From Pseudomonadota bacterium (lineage in GTDB: Bacteria; Myxococcota_A; UBA796; SXON01), in NCBI GenBank assembly GCA_030684355.1, contig JAUXTN010000070.1, forward strand, positions 1 through 52,257: a stretch of 52,257 nucleotides of DNA. Reading direction: 5' to 3'. The translations under genes were made by a program, and so were the position numbers. Shown here one piece after another: positions 6,276-14,974 of the stretch (its first letter is position 1; each line of letters starts with the position of its first letter). Under the pieces are notes generated by a model. That model was given only the letters and a program-made list of their open reading frames with translations. It made no database searches and was not told the origin of the DNA.

Positions 6276-8669
6276 ATGCGGGCATCCCTTCCCCTCCTCC
6301 TGCTCCTCCCGGCCTGCTGTGGGCGCGACGCGCCGGTGTGGACCGGCCCCGATCCGATCGTGGTGGGGGAGGACGAGCGGGTCACCGTGGACCTCGCGGG
6401 CTTCGTCGTCGACGACGGCGACGTGCCGACGTTCACCGTCGACGCCGGAGACGGCGTGCTCGCCGCCCTGGAGGGCAGCGTGCTCGCGGTGCTGCCGGAG
6501 AGTGGGTTCACCGGGGAGTCGAGCCTCACGCTCACCGCGACCGACGCGTGCGGGAACGTCGCCACCACCGAGGTGCCGGTGCTCGTCGGCGGGGCGGCCG
6601 GCGCCTGCCCGACGACCTTCACCTACACCGCGCGGGGCGATGCCGACGGGGTCTTCCTCGCGGGCTCGTTCAACGACTGGAGCGCCTCGGCCGCGCCGAT
6701 GGCCGCCGACGGCGACGCCTGGAGCATCACCGTCGACCTCCCGCCCGGCCCGCACACCTACAAGTTCGTCGAGGCCGACTACACCGCGGGCACCGAGGCC
6801 TGGGCGTGTGACCCCGAGGGCCCCTACACGCAGTGCGACGAGGGCTACACCTGGGACCCCTCCTGTCCGCTCGGCGGCGGCGGCTGCAACAGCCTCGTCG
6901 TGGTGCCGGACTGCTCGCTCCCCACCCTCACGATCGCGGACGTCGCGGTGGATCGGGACGCCGACACGATCACCATCGACGTCGCCGTCACCGGGGACAT
7001 CGAGAGCGCCACCGCCACGCTCGACGGCGCGGTCATCGACGCCTGGGACGGTACCCGGTTCCGATACACGAGCGACACATTGTCGGACGGGCGACACACG
7101 CTCCGCTTCGACGTGACGGACACCTTCGGGCGGTCCGCCGAACAGCTCTACGTGCCCGTCTGGCTCGACGATCGCGACTGGGCCGGCGGCATGATGTACT
7201 ACGTGTTCGTCGACCGCTTCGCGGACGGTGACACATCCCGCGATGCATCCGAGTCCACCTCCGCCGAGAGCACCGACTACGCGGGCGGGGACTGGCAGGG
7301 GGTGATCGACAAGCTCGACTACCTCGACGATCTCGGCGTCACCGTGCTCTGGTTGACCGCCCCGCAGGACAACGCGTCCGGCGCGTGGGGCACCACCTGC
7401 AACACGAACTACTCCGGCTACCACGGCTACTGGCCGTCGGATGCCTTCGGCACGGAGGAGCACTTCGGGGACGCCGCGCTGCTGCGCCGCCTCGTCGACG
7501 AGGCCCACGCCCGCGGGATGCGCGTGCTGACCGACTGGGTCGGTAACCACGTCCACTCGGACCACCCGTACTACGCCGAGCACCCGGAGTGGTTCACCAC
7601 CCCGTCGCTCTGCGGGGACGCCGACAACTGGAACGACATCCCGGAGACCTGCTGGTTCGACAGCTTCCTCCCGGACATCCGCTACTACGACGTCGAGCCG
7701 CTCACCCAGATGGTGGACGACGCCATGGTGTGGGCGAAGGAGTACGAGTTCGACGGGTACCGGGTCGACGCCGTGAAACACATGCCGCACAGCGTGTTCT
7801 ACAACTTCGCCACCCGCGCGCGCGGCGAGATCGAGCACGTCGAGGACTTCTACACCGTCGGCGAGACCTACTCCGGCGACCGTGACCTCATCGGCGCCTA
7901 CGTGAACGAGCGGGAGCTCGACGGGCAGTTCGACTTCCCCGTCTACTGGGCGATCGTCGCGGCGTTCGCGCGCGGCGAGATCGGCCTCTCCAACGGCGAC
8001 GGCTCGCTCCAGGACACCTTCGCGGACTCCGAGGTGGCCTTCGGCGGCCACCTGATGAGCACGTTCCTCGGCAACCACGACGTCGCGCGCTTCATCCCGC
8101 AGGCCACCGGCGAGATCGGCTCGCTCTACGGGGACTCGGCCTGCAACGCCGACGGCTCCGCCCTCCGCGGCATCGACACCCCGCCCGACTGGGCCGAGCC
8201 CTACCAGCGGCTCAACCTCGCATGGACGTTCCTGCTCACCAGCGAAGGCCTGCCGCTCGTCTACTACGGCGACGAGATCGGCCTCCCCGGCTTCAACGAC
8301 CCCGACAACCGCCAGATGATGCGCTTCGGGGACGAGCTCTCGACCAACGAGGCCATGGTGCTCGCCCACGTGATGGCGCTCGGCCAGGCGCGGCGCGATC
8401 ACCCCGCGTTCTCGCGCGGCACCCGGGTGGACTGGTGGTCCGGCGAGGCCGACTTCTACGCCTACGCCCGCGCTACCGAGGAGGATGGCGTGCTCGTCCT
8501 CCTCAACCGCGCGGAGGCTGACCGCTCCGTCACGAACGGGCTCGCCTTCGCCGGCCTTCCGCAGGGCCGCTATCGCGACGTCCTGACCGGCGACACGTTT
8601 GATACATCGGGAGACGCCTTGACGATCGATGTCCCCGCGCTCGGATCGCGCGTCCTGGTGGCGGAATGA
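6276..8669 (+). CDS. Secreted GH13 alpha-amylase-family lipoprotein with N-terminal binding domains
   Basis: This 797-residue protein starts with a lipoprotein-type signal (LLLLLPAC, Cys 14 or 15). A cadherin/Ig-like domain (about 25-105) and a CBM48/AMPK-type starch-binding domain (about 112-185, GVFLAGSFNDW and TYKFVEADY) follow. Next come a linker domain (about 215-295) and a GH13 barrel (about 300-700). The catalytic triad is intact: nucleophile D498 in GYRVDAVKHM, acid E530 in YTVGETYSG and D602 in LGNHDVARF. It probably hydrolyses alpha-1,4-glucans at the cell surface. ATG 6276 gives the better signal peptide; ATG 6258 in the same frame is the alternative. It is the first gene of a five-gene operon and overlaps the porin gene by ATGA. 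Confidence 0.9.
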   Translation: MRASLPLLLLLPACCGRDAPVWTGPDPIVVGEDERVTVDLAGFVVDDGDVPTFTVDAGDGVLAALEGSVLAVLPESGFTGESSLTLTATDACGNVATTEVPVLVGGAAGACPTTFTYTARGDADGVFLAGSFNDWSASAAPMAADGDAWSITVDLPPGPHTYKFVEADYTAGTEAWACDPEGPYTQCDEGYTWDPSCPLGGGGCNSLVVVPDCSLPTLTIADVAVDRDADTITIDVAVTGDIESATATLDGAVIDAWDGTRFRYTSDTLSDGRHTLRFDVTDTFGRSAEQLYVPVWLDDRDWAGGMMYYVFVDRFADGDTSRDASESTSAESTDYAGGDWQGVIDKLDYLDDLGVTVLWLTAPQDNASGAWGTTCNTNYSGYHGYWPSDAFGTEEHFGDAALLRRLVDEAHARGMRVLTDWVGNHVHSDHPYYAEHPEWFTTPSLCGDADNWNDIPETCWFDSFLPDIRYYDVEPLTQMVDDAMVWAKEYEFDGYRVDAVKHMPHSVFYNFATRARGEIEHVEDFYTVGETYSGDRDLIGAYVNERELDGQFDFPVYWAIVAAFARGEIGLSNGDGSLQDTFADSEVAFGGHLMSTFLGNHDVARFIPQATGEIGSLYGDSACNADGSALRGIDTPPDWAEPYQRLNLAWTFLLTSEGLPLVYYGDEIGLPGFNDPDNRQMMRFGDELSTNEAMVLAHVMALGQARRDHPAFSRGTRVDWWSGEADFYAYARATEEDGVLVLLNRAEADRSVTNGLAFAGLPQGRYRDVLTGDTFDTSGDALTIDVPALGSRVLVAE

Positions 8670-10003
8670 TCCTCGTGCTCGTATCGCTTGCATCGGCGGC
8701 CGAAACCGAGGTGATCCTCGGGTCGTACGGCCGGGTGCAGGTCAGCACCGACGCTGCCGGCGGGCAGGGGGATCCCACCAACCTCGTCGCGCACGGCAGC
8801 CGGCTCGAGCAGGACCCCTACCTGGAGCTCGACCTGGGCTGGAAGGTCACGCCCGAGCCCGGCGCTTCCGGAGCCGCGCCCACCTTCCGCATCCTCGTGA
8901 CCCCCGCGCTCGCGGGGCCGCTCTTCCACTACGACGGCACGTTCGACGCCACGCTGGCCATCCGCAACCTGTACGTCCAGGCCGAGGACATCGGCGTGCC
9001 GGGCCTCGGCGTGTGGGCCGGCTCGCGGATGTATCGGGGCGACGACGTCTACCTGCTCGACTTCTGGCCGCTCGACTCGCTCAACACCGTGGGCGGCGGC
9101 GCCTTCTTCGCGAACGACGACACCTGGGTGGGCGCGCACGTCGGCCTGAACCGCCTCTCCGACGACGAGTGGCAGTACCAGCAGCAGGCCGAGACCCTCC
9201 CCGGCGGCGTCGGCGCCGAGTGGGTGACCGTCCTCGATCGCCAGCGGATGGTGGCCTCGCTGAAGGGCGCCCACACATTCCGGTTCGGCGACCTGGGCCT
9301 CCGCCCCAAGCTCTACGGCGAGCTCCACACGCTCCCCGCGGGCGAGCGCGTCGTGGAGGACACCCTCACCCAGGCCCTCCCCGCCGAGACCGGTTGGCTC
9401 CTCGGCGGCGAGGTCTCGGCGTTCGGGTGGGCGAAGGACAGCTATGTCCACGTCTTCTACAAGCACGCGCAGGGCATCGCCGCCACCGGCGAGCTGACCG
9501 TGCCGACGGACGGCCTCGCGGTCGACCGCTCGGTGAACGCCGCCCGCGAGGACCTCGTCGCGCTGGCCGGCAACCACGAGGGCGGGCTCTGGGGAGTCGC
9601 GGCGGGTGCCTACTGGCGCGGCTGGGCGGACGCCGACGGCGAGGACGTCGACTTCGACGACGGCAACGAGTGGATCCTGGCGGTGCGCCCGGCGGTGTAC
9701 CCGACCCGGTGGCTCTCCGTCGGGTTGGAGGGCTCGCACCAGTGGGTGTGGCGGGACTCCGTGCTGGCCCGCACCGGCGTGCAGGGCACCCCGGAGATCA
9801 CCAAGCTCTCGCTGCTCCCGGCGGTCCAGCCCCGCCGCGGCACGTTCGGGCGCCCCCAGGTGCGGCTCCAGTACACGCTCTCCCTCCTCAACGAGGACGC
9901 CCGCTCCTGGTACGCGGAGGACGACAGCCGCTCCTCCCGGCCGGTGCAGCACTTCGTCGGGATCGGGGCGGAGTGGTGGATCAACTCGCAGACGTACCGG
10001 TAG
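8666..10003 (+). CDS. LamB-type maltoporin-like outer-membrane porin
   Basis: This 445-residue protein has a signal peptide (cleavage likely after LVSLASA). The mature sequence is made of alternating amphipathic strands with aromatic girdles, as expected for an outer-membrane barrel. The segment VWAGSRMYRGDDVYLLDFW near residue 112 closely follows the LamB motif around its first extracellular loops, and the C-terminus FVGIGAEWWI is a typical last strand region. LamB porins let maltodextrins diffuse across the outer membrane along an aromatic greasy slide. Position fits function: it lies between an amylase and a glucoamylase, and its ATG overlaps the amylase stop. The specificity for malto-oligosaccharides is inferred from the operon. 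Confidence 0.82.
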   Translation: MILVLVSLASAAETEVILGSYGRVQVSTDAAGGQGDPTNLVAHGSRLEQDPYLELDLGWKVTPEPGASGAAPTFRILVTPALAGPLFHYDGTFDATLAIRNLYVQAEDIGVPGLGVWAGSRMYRGDDVYLLDFWPLDSLNTVGGGAFFANDDTWVGAHVGLNRLSDDEWQYQQQAETLPGGVGAEWVTVLDRQRMVASLKGAHTFRFGDLGLRPKLYGELHTLPAGERVVEDTLTQALPAETGWLLGGEVSAFGWAKDSYVHVFYKHAQGIAATGELTVPTDGLAVDRSVNAAREDLVALAGNHEGGLWGVAAGAYWRGWADADGEDVDFDDGNEWILAVRPAVYPTRWLSVGLEGSHQWVWRDSVLARTGVQGTPEITKLSLLPAVQPRRGTFGRPQVRLQYTLSLLNEDARSWYAEDDSRSSRPVQHFVGIGAEWWINSQTYR

Positions 10004-10011
10004 GAGCCGAC

Positions 10012-12051
10012 ATGCTGGCCATCGCGCTCCTCCTCGGCGCCGCCCCCCACTACAGCTACCCCAAGCTCGTGACCGCCAACGGCTACGGCGCCGTCATCTA
10101 CACCGACGACCGCCTCTCCGACGCCTACCCGCACCTCTACCAGGAGTACAGCCCGGGCGTCGTGACTCCGGAAGTGTTATACGACACCTACTTCGGCGTC
10201 ACCGACTACGACGGCGGCGGGGGCTGGCTCACCGACGCCGAGTCCGCGACGACGGAGGACGGCACCGGCATCCTCGCCGTGGAGCGCGCCTACGGCGACC
10301 TCGCGATCGCCGAGTACGACTTCGCCCCGATGTCGATGGGCGGCTTCGGGCTGGCGCAGGTCGCGCGGGTGACCAACACGGGGAGCAGCACGACATCGGC
10401 GTTCCAGCTCGTGGCGCTCTTGAACTGGCACGTCGGCGGCAGCGAAGTGGTGGGCTCCGCGAGCGCGCAGGACGTGAGCGAGACAGGCAGCGATGTATCA
10501 CTGACGTATCAGGCCCCCGGCGCCACCGACGTGTCGTGCGCCAGCGTGTACGACACCGTCAACGCGGGCGGGCGGATCGGGGGCGGCTGCGACACGACGG
10601 GCGACGACGTGGTGCCGGCCTTCGGCTGGTCGATCCCCGCGCTCGCGCCGGGCGAGTCGGCGTGGGTCGGGGTGCACACCTCCACGGTCGGCCACGACTG
10701 GGTCGACGGCGAGCCGGAGCAGTGGGTCGAGTCCGAGCGCGGCCTGTGGGAGCTCTTCCACGCGCGCGGCACCGTGCCCGCCGGGCTCACGGCGGACGAG
10801 ACATTGGTGTATCGCCAGGCGCTCGCGTACCTGAAGATGGGGCAGGTGGCGGAGGAGGGGGCGGCCTACGGGCAGCTCCCGGCGTCGTTGCCGCTCTCCG
10901 CGGCGGTGGGCGACTTCCAGCACATCTGGAACATCGCGTGGGTGCGCGACGGCTCGTACGCCATCGTGGCCCTCGACGCCGCCGGCTACCACGAGGAGGC
11001 CGCGGCCGCGCTGCGGTTCCTCATCCAGGAGGACAGCACCGGTGACTACCGCGCCTACGTGGGCCACGCCGACTACGCCGTGAGCGTGTGCCGCGTCTAT
11101 GGCGACGGCACGGAGTGGACCGACGTCGACGCCGACGGCCCGAACATCGAGTATGACAACTTCGGCCTGTACCTCTGGGCGCTGGGCGCGGTCGTCGACG
11201 ACGACCCCACCCTGCTCGACGACGTGGCCCCCCGCGCGCTCGACGGCGTGGCGGAGGTGCTCGTGGGGCTCGTCGATCCCAACACGGGCCTCCTCCTGCC
11301 GGACTCGTCGATCTGGGAGCGGCACTGGAACGGCAACCAGAAGCAGTTCACCTACTCCTCCGCGTGGGCGGTGGAGGGGCTCCGGGCCGCCGGGCGCATC
11401 GCCGATACACTGGGTGATACACGCGGCGACACGTATCGGGCGGCCGCGGACAGAATCGCCGCCGCGATCGGCGAGCACCTGGTCGACGCCGGCGGGGTGC
11501 TCGCGGGCAGCAAGGAGGAACTCGACGCCGCCGAGGGCTACCTCGATCTGTCCGCGATCGAGGTCTATAACCTCGGCATCCTGGAGCCGCGGAGCGAGGG
11601 CTTCACCGCGTCGCTCGAGGCGTGGGACCGCGAGCTGAAGGTCGCCGCGGGCACGGGCTACCACCGCAACGACGACGGCAGCACCTACGACGAGCACGAG
11701 TGGGTCGTCATCGACCTGCGGGTCGCCGAGGCGCTGCGCCGCTCCTGCCGCGCCGACGAGGCCGTCGTGCTCGAGGACTGGGTGACCGCCCAGGCCATGC
11801 TCAACAACCGCGTCCTCCCCGAGCTCTACGAGCCCACCAACGGCGACTACGCCGGGCCCGCGCCCATGCTGGGCTTCGGCGCCGGCGCCTACGTCCTCGC
11901 GCTGCAGAGCCGCGACGCCGCGGACGCCGCCTGCGAGGCCCCCGTGGTCGACCCCGACGCCCCCGGCGAGAACTGTGGCTGTGGCGGCGACGGCGCGGCC
12001 GCGGCGCTCCTCCTCCTCCCGCTCCTCACCGTCCGTCGGAGGCGCTCGTGA
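10012..12051 (+). CDS. Secreted GH15 glucoamylase-like enzyme with MYXO-CTERM-like tail
   Basis: This 679-residue protein has a short signal peptide, an N-terminal beta-sandwich of about 250 residues and an (alpha/alpha)6 barrel. Barrel signatures are HIWNIAWVRDGSYAIVALD, SSIWERHWNG and the late LPELYEPTNGDYAG, where the catalytic base of GH15 is expected. It would release glucose from non-reducing ends of alpha-glucans or dextrins. The C-terminus has CGCGGDGAAAALLLLPLL followed by an Arg cluster, resembling the MYXO-CTERM sorting signal that anchors proteins on the surface of Myxococcota. The sequence IEYDNFGLYLWALG replaces the usual general-acid stretch and deserves checking. RBS AGGAG lies 6 nt before the ATG. 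It overlaps the next gene by GTGA. Confidence 0.85.
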   Translation: MLAIALLLGAAPHYSYPKLVTANGYGAVIYTDDRLSDAYPHLYQEYSPGVVTPEVLYDTYFGVTDYDGGGGWLTDAESATTEDGTGILAVERAYGDLAIAEYDFAPMSMGGFGLAQVARVTNTGSSTTSAFQLVALLNWHVGGSEVVGSASAQDVSETGSDVSLTYQAPGATDVSCASVYDTVNAGGRIGGGCDTTGDDVVPAFGWSIPALAPGESAWVGVHTSTVGHDWVDGEPEQWVESERGLWELFHARGTVPAGLTADETLVYRQALAYLKMGQVAEEGAAYGQLPASLPLSAAVGDFQHIWNIAWVRDGSYAIVALDAAGYHEEAAAALRFLIQEDSTGDYRAYVGHADYAVSVCRVYGDGTEWTDVDADGPNIEYDNFGLYLWALGAVVDDDPTLLDDVAPRALDGVAEVLVGLVDPNTGLLLPDSSIWERHWNGNQKQFTYSSAWAVEGLRAAGRIADTLGDTRGDTYRAAADRIAAAIGEHLVDAGGVLAGSKEELDAAEGYLDLSAIEVYNLGILEPRSEGFTASLEAWDRELKVAAGTGYHRNDDGSTYDEHEWVVIDLRVAEALRRSCRADEAVVLEDWVTAQAMLNNRVLPELYEPTNGDYAGPAPMLGFGAGAYVLALQSRDAADAACEAPVVDPDAPGENCGCGGDGAAAALLLLPLLTVRRRRS

Positions 12052-13814
12052 CGCTCCTTGCGCTACTCGCTTGTGTCGACTCCTCGCCCTACACCCGGCC
12101 GCCGGAGATCACGAGCCACGTCGAGGACTGGCGGGACGAGGTCATCTACCAGCTCCTCGTCGATCGCTTCGCCAACGGGGACGTGAACAACGACTACAAC
12201 GTCACCTACGACGAGTCGAACCTCTCCCGCTACCTGGGCGGCGACTACCAGGGCATCATCGACAAGGTCGACTACCTCAACGAGCTCGGCGTCACGACGT
12301 TGTGGATCTCGCCGGTGGTGGTGAACGTCGAGTCCGACGCCGGCAATGGCAGCTACCACGGGTACTGGACGCAGGACTTCCTGAACGTCAACCCGCACTG
12401 GGGGGACCTCCCCAAGCTGCGCGAGATGGTGCAGGTGATGCACGACAACAACATCAAGGTCGTGCTCGACATCGTGGTGAACCACGTCGGCCAGCTCTTC
12501 TACTACGACATCAACCGCAACGGGCAGCCCGACATCACGACCTACTACGCCACCGACGGCACCGACACGATCGACATCGTGACGGAGTGGGACCCCGCCT
12601 ACGACACCCGCGGCGTGCAGGGGGAGACCTCCCTCGGCGAGAGTGGAGAGGCGCCGCTCGGCTGGGTCGACATGCCCGAGATCAACCGCGTCCTGCCGAA
12701 CCCGCCGGAGTTCGCCAACGAGGATTGGTACAACCGGCGCGGGCGTGTCACCGACTGGGGGAACTTCGAGCAGGTCGTCCATGGGGACTTCCCCGGCGGA
12801 CTGAAGGACCTCAAGACCGAGAACCCCGACGTGCGCACCGCGCTCATCGACGTCTTCAGCTACTGGATCGACACCGCCAACCTCGACGGCTTCCGCATCG
12901 ACACGTTGAAGCACGTGGAGCACGAGTTCTGGCAGACCTTCTGCCCCGCCATCCGCGACCACTGCTCGCTCATCGGGAAGGACAAGTTCCTCATGTTCGG
13001 GGAGAGCTTCGACGGCGACGACGAGCTCATCGGCAGCTACACGTTCGACCAGGAGGTCGACAGCGTCGTGTACTTCTCCCAGAAGTACCAGGTCTACGAC
13101 GACGTGTTCAAGTTCAACCAACCCACGACGCGCATCCAGACCCTGCTCGCCGCCCGGCAGGAGAACTACGGCACCGTCGCCCACGATCGCGGCGCGGGCC
13201 TGCCGCCGACCGACATCCTCGTCAACTTCATGGACAACCACGACATCCCGCGCTTCCTCTTCGACAAGGACAGCGTGCCGGCGCTCAGGAGCGCCCTGAC
13301 GTACCTGCTCACGCAGGACGGGATCCCGTGCATCTACTATGGCACCGAGCAGGGCTTCTCGGGTGGCAACGATCCGGCCAACCGCGAGCCGCTCTGGTCC
13401 TCCGGCTTCGACACCGACGGGGATCTCTTTCAGCACACCTCCGCGCTCACGGCGCTGCGCAAGGCGTACACCCCGCTCCGCCGGGGCGACTTCACCCTCC
13501 GGTGGGTGACGGACCGCGTGAGCGGCGAGGAGGACTCGAACATCCTCGCGTTCGAGCGCAGCTACGACGGCGAGAGCGTGCTCGTCGTCATCAACGCGTC
13601 GGACGACCACGAGAGCCAGACCGCGTTCGAGGGCAGCGCGATGCCGGTGTCGTTCGCGCCGGGGACCGAGCTCGTCGAGGTGTTCCCCGTCGGGAGCGAC
13701 CGCACGTTCACCGTCGGGTCGGACGGCACGGTGACCATCGACGTGGGGCCGCGCGACGGCGTGGTGCTCGTGCCCGCGGCGAACGTCCTCGCGTCTACGG
13801 TCGAGGGGGGCTGA
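12048..13814 (+). CDS. Second secreted GH13 alpha-amylase-family lipoprotein
   Basis: This 588-residue protein has a very short lipoprotein signal (LLALLAC, Cys 9) and then a complete GH13 catalytic barrel without extra N-terminal modules. VIYQLLVDRFANGD marks the first strand. Catalytic residues are D285 in GFRIDTLKHVEHEFW, E319 in LMFGESFDGDD and D399 in NFMDNHDIPRF. It differs from the first amylase in having LKHVEHEF after the nucleophile and no CBM48, so the two probably have different chain-length or branch preferences. A C-terminal beta domain is present from about residue 490. The GTG start overlaps the glucoamylase stop (GTGA), and the stop overlaps the next start (TGATG), so translation is likely coupled. 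Confidence 0.9.
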   Translation: MTLLALLACVDSSPYTRPPEITSHVEDWRDEVIYQLLVDRFANGDVNNDYNVTYDESNLSRYLGGDYQGIIDKVDYLNELGVTTLWISPVVVNVESDAGNGSYHGYWTQDFLNVNPHWGDLPKLREMVQVMHDNNIKVVLDIVVNHVGQLFYYDINRNGQPDITTYYATDGTDTIDIVTEWDPAYDTRGVQGETSLGESGEAPLGWVDMPEINRVLPNPPEFANEDWYNRRGRVTDWGNFEQVVHGDFPGGLKDLKTENPDVRTALIDVFSYWIDTANLDGFRIDTLKHVEHEFWQTFCPAIRDHCSLIGKDKFLMFGESFDGDDELIGSYTFDQEVDSVVYFSQKYQVYDDVFKFNQPTTRIQTLLAARQENYGTVAHDRGAGLPPTDILVNFMDNHDIPRFLFDKDSVPALRSALTYLLTQDGIPCIYYGTEQGFSGGNDPANREPLWSSGFDTDGDLFQHTSALTALRKAYTPLRRGDFTLRWVTDRVSGEEDSNILAFERSYDGESVLVVINASDDHESQTAFEGSAMPVSFAPGTELVEVFPVGSDRTFTVGSDGTVTIDVGPRDGVVLVPAANVLASTVEGG

Positions 13815-14974
13815 TGCTGACGGTCCTGCTGGTGCCGGGGGCGCTGGCGGGGTCGCTCTTCGTGGCGGTCGACCCCGAGACCCTCATCGATGTCGACCGC
13901 TCGGGCAACTGGGGCCGGCTCTTCCCCGCGGCCGAGGGCTGGGACTTCTTCTTCGCGTCGGGCGGCGACTACCAGCACGTGCCGCTGGACGACGCCTTCG
14001 TGCCCGACCTGGCGCGGCTCACCCGCCTCACCGGCCGCGCCGACCTCGTCGACCACGCCATCACGCGCTGCCCGGACGGCACCTGGCTCCACGTCGCGTC
14101 GTCGACGGTGAACCTGCTGGACGACTCCGCCACCGCATTCCGGTACGACGCCGCGCTCGCGCTGACCGCGTCCGCGGCGCTCTACACCGCCGAGCCGCAG
14201 CAGGTGCACCGCGACATGCCCGTGGTGTGCGTCGAGGGCTTCAGTGCGACGGGCTTCTTCGACCCCGACAACTACGTCTCCTTCCGCCTGGTGGAGCTCG
14301 GCGCCGATGCCGCGGCCGTACGCGTCGTGGAGCCGGAGGACGCCCCGATCGTCACCGGCTCCTCGCTGTTCAGCGACGGCGCCACCGTCGGCATCGCCAG
14401 CTTCCGCGGCAACGCCGGCGACCTGTTGCACGTCACCGAGTACAGCCTCCCCGACCTCGCGGTGGTGGACCGCCACCTCCAGAACGTCTCGGTGGCCGGG
14501 GAGACCGCCTACTGGTCCCAAGGGCTCGCGCGCGTCGGAAACCGCTACGTGCTCGCCCACATGGCACGCGATCCCGACGCCGGCTTCGCCGCGCAGGACG
14601 GAGACCTCTGGCTCTCCGTCTTCAACCTCGACTGGCGGCGCCTGGAGCAGATCCAGCTCTCCCACAACACGCCGCCGAACGGCGGGATGCAGCCCTGGCT
14701 CGCGTTGAGGGACGACACGCTCGTCGTCACCTACACGCGCGAGCTCCAGACCTATGTGTACGCGGTCACGGTCGACCGGGTGGAGGCCGGGCTCGACCCG
14801 GCGCCCGAAGACACCGCGGCGCCGGTTGATACATCGACGGATACAGCCACCGACACATCCGGGGACGACACCGCGGCGCCCGTCGAGGCGCCCGATCCGG
14901 GCTCGACGTGCGGCTGCGGCGGGTCCGCGGCCTGGCTCCTGGCGACCTTGTCGCTCGTCCGCCGCCGCCGGTAG
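13814..14974 (+). CDS. Secreted MYXO-CTERM-like protein of unknown function
   Basis: This 386-residue protein has an N-terminal signal (VLLVPGALAGS) and a beta-rich body of about 320 residues. A low-complexity D/T/A linker (DTSTDTATDTSGDDTAAPV) follows, then a terminal CGCGG-hydrophobic-RRRR tail of MYXO-CTERM type. The body shows repeated aromatic/strand patterns suggestive of a beta-propeller (HVASSTVNLLDDS, IASFRGNAGDLLHVTEYSL, NGGMQPWLALRDDTLVVTYT). I do not recognise a family or catalytic motif. It is the last gene of the alpha-glucan operon, coupled by TGATG with GAGGGGGG as ribosome site, so a role in surface glucan binding or handling is inferred from context only. Its stop abuts the stop of the convergent CapA-like gene. 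Confidence 0.7.
   Translation: MLTVLLVPGALAGSLFVAVDPETLIDVDRSGNWGRLFPAAEGWDFFFASGGDYQHVPLDDAFVPDLARLTRLTGRADLVDHAITRCPDGTWLHVASSTVNLLDDSATAFRYDAALALTASAALYTAEPQQVHRDMPVVCVEGFSATGFFDPDNYVSFRLVELGADAAAVRVVEPEDAPIVTGSSLFSDGATVGIASFRGNAGDLLHVTEYSLPDLAVVDRHLQNVSVAGETAYWSQGLARVGNRYVLAHMARDPDAGFAAQDGDLWLSVFNLDWRRLEQIQLSHNTPPNGGMQPWLALRDDTLVVTYTRELQTYVYAVTVDRVEAGLDPAPEDTAAPVDTSTDTATDTSGDDTAAPVEAPDPGSTCGCGGSAAWLLATLSLVRRRR

Noticed and set aside
5286..8693. Long minus-strand open frame covering the first amylase
   Set aside because: Only the segment below 6215 encodes the phytase-like lipoprotein. The rest is antisense to the amylase.
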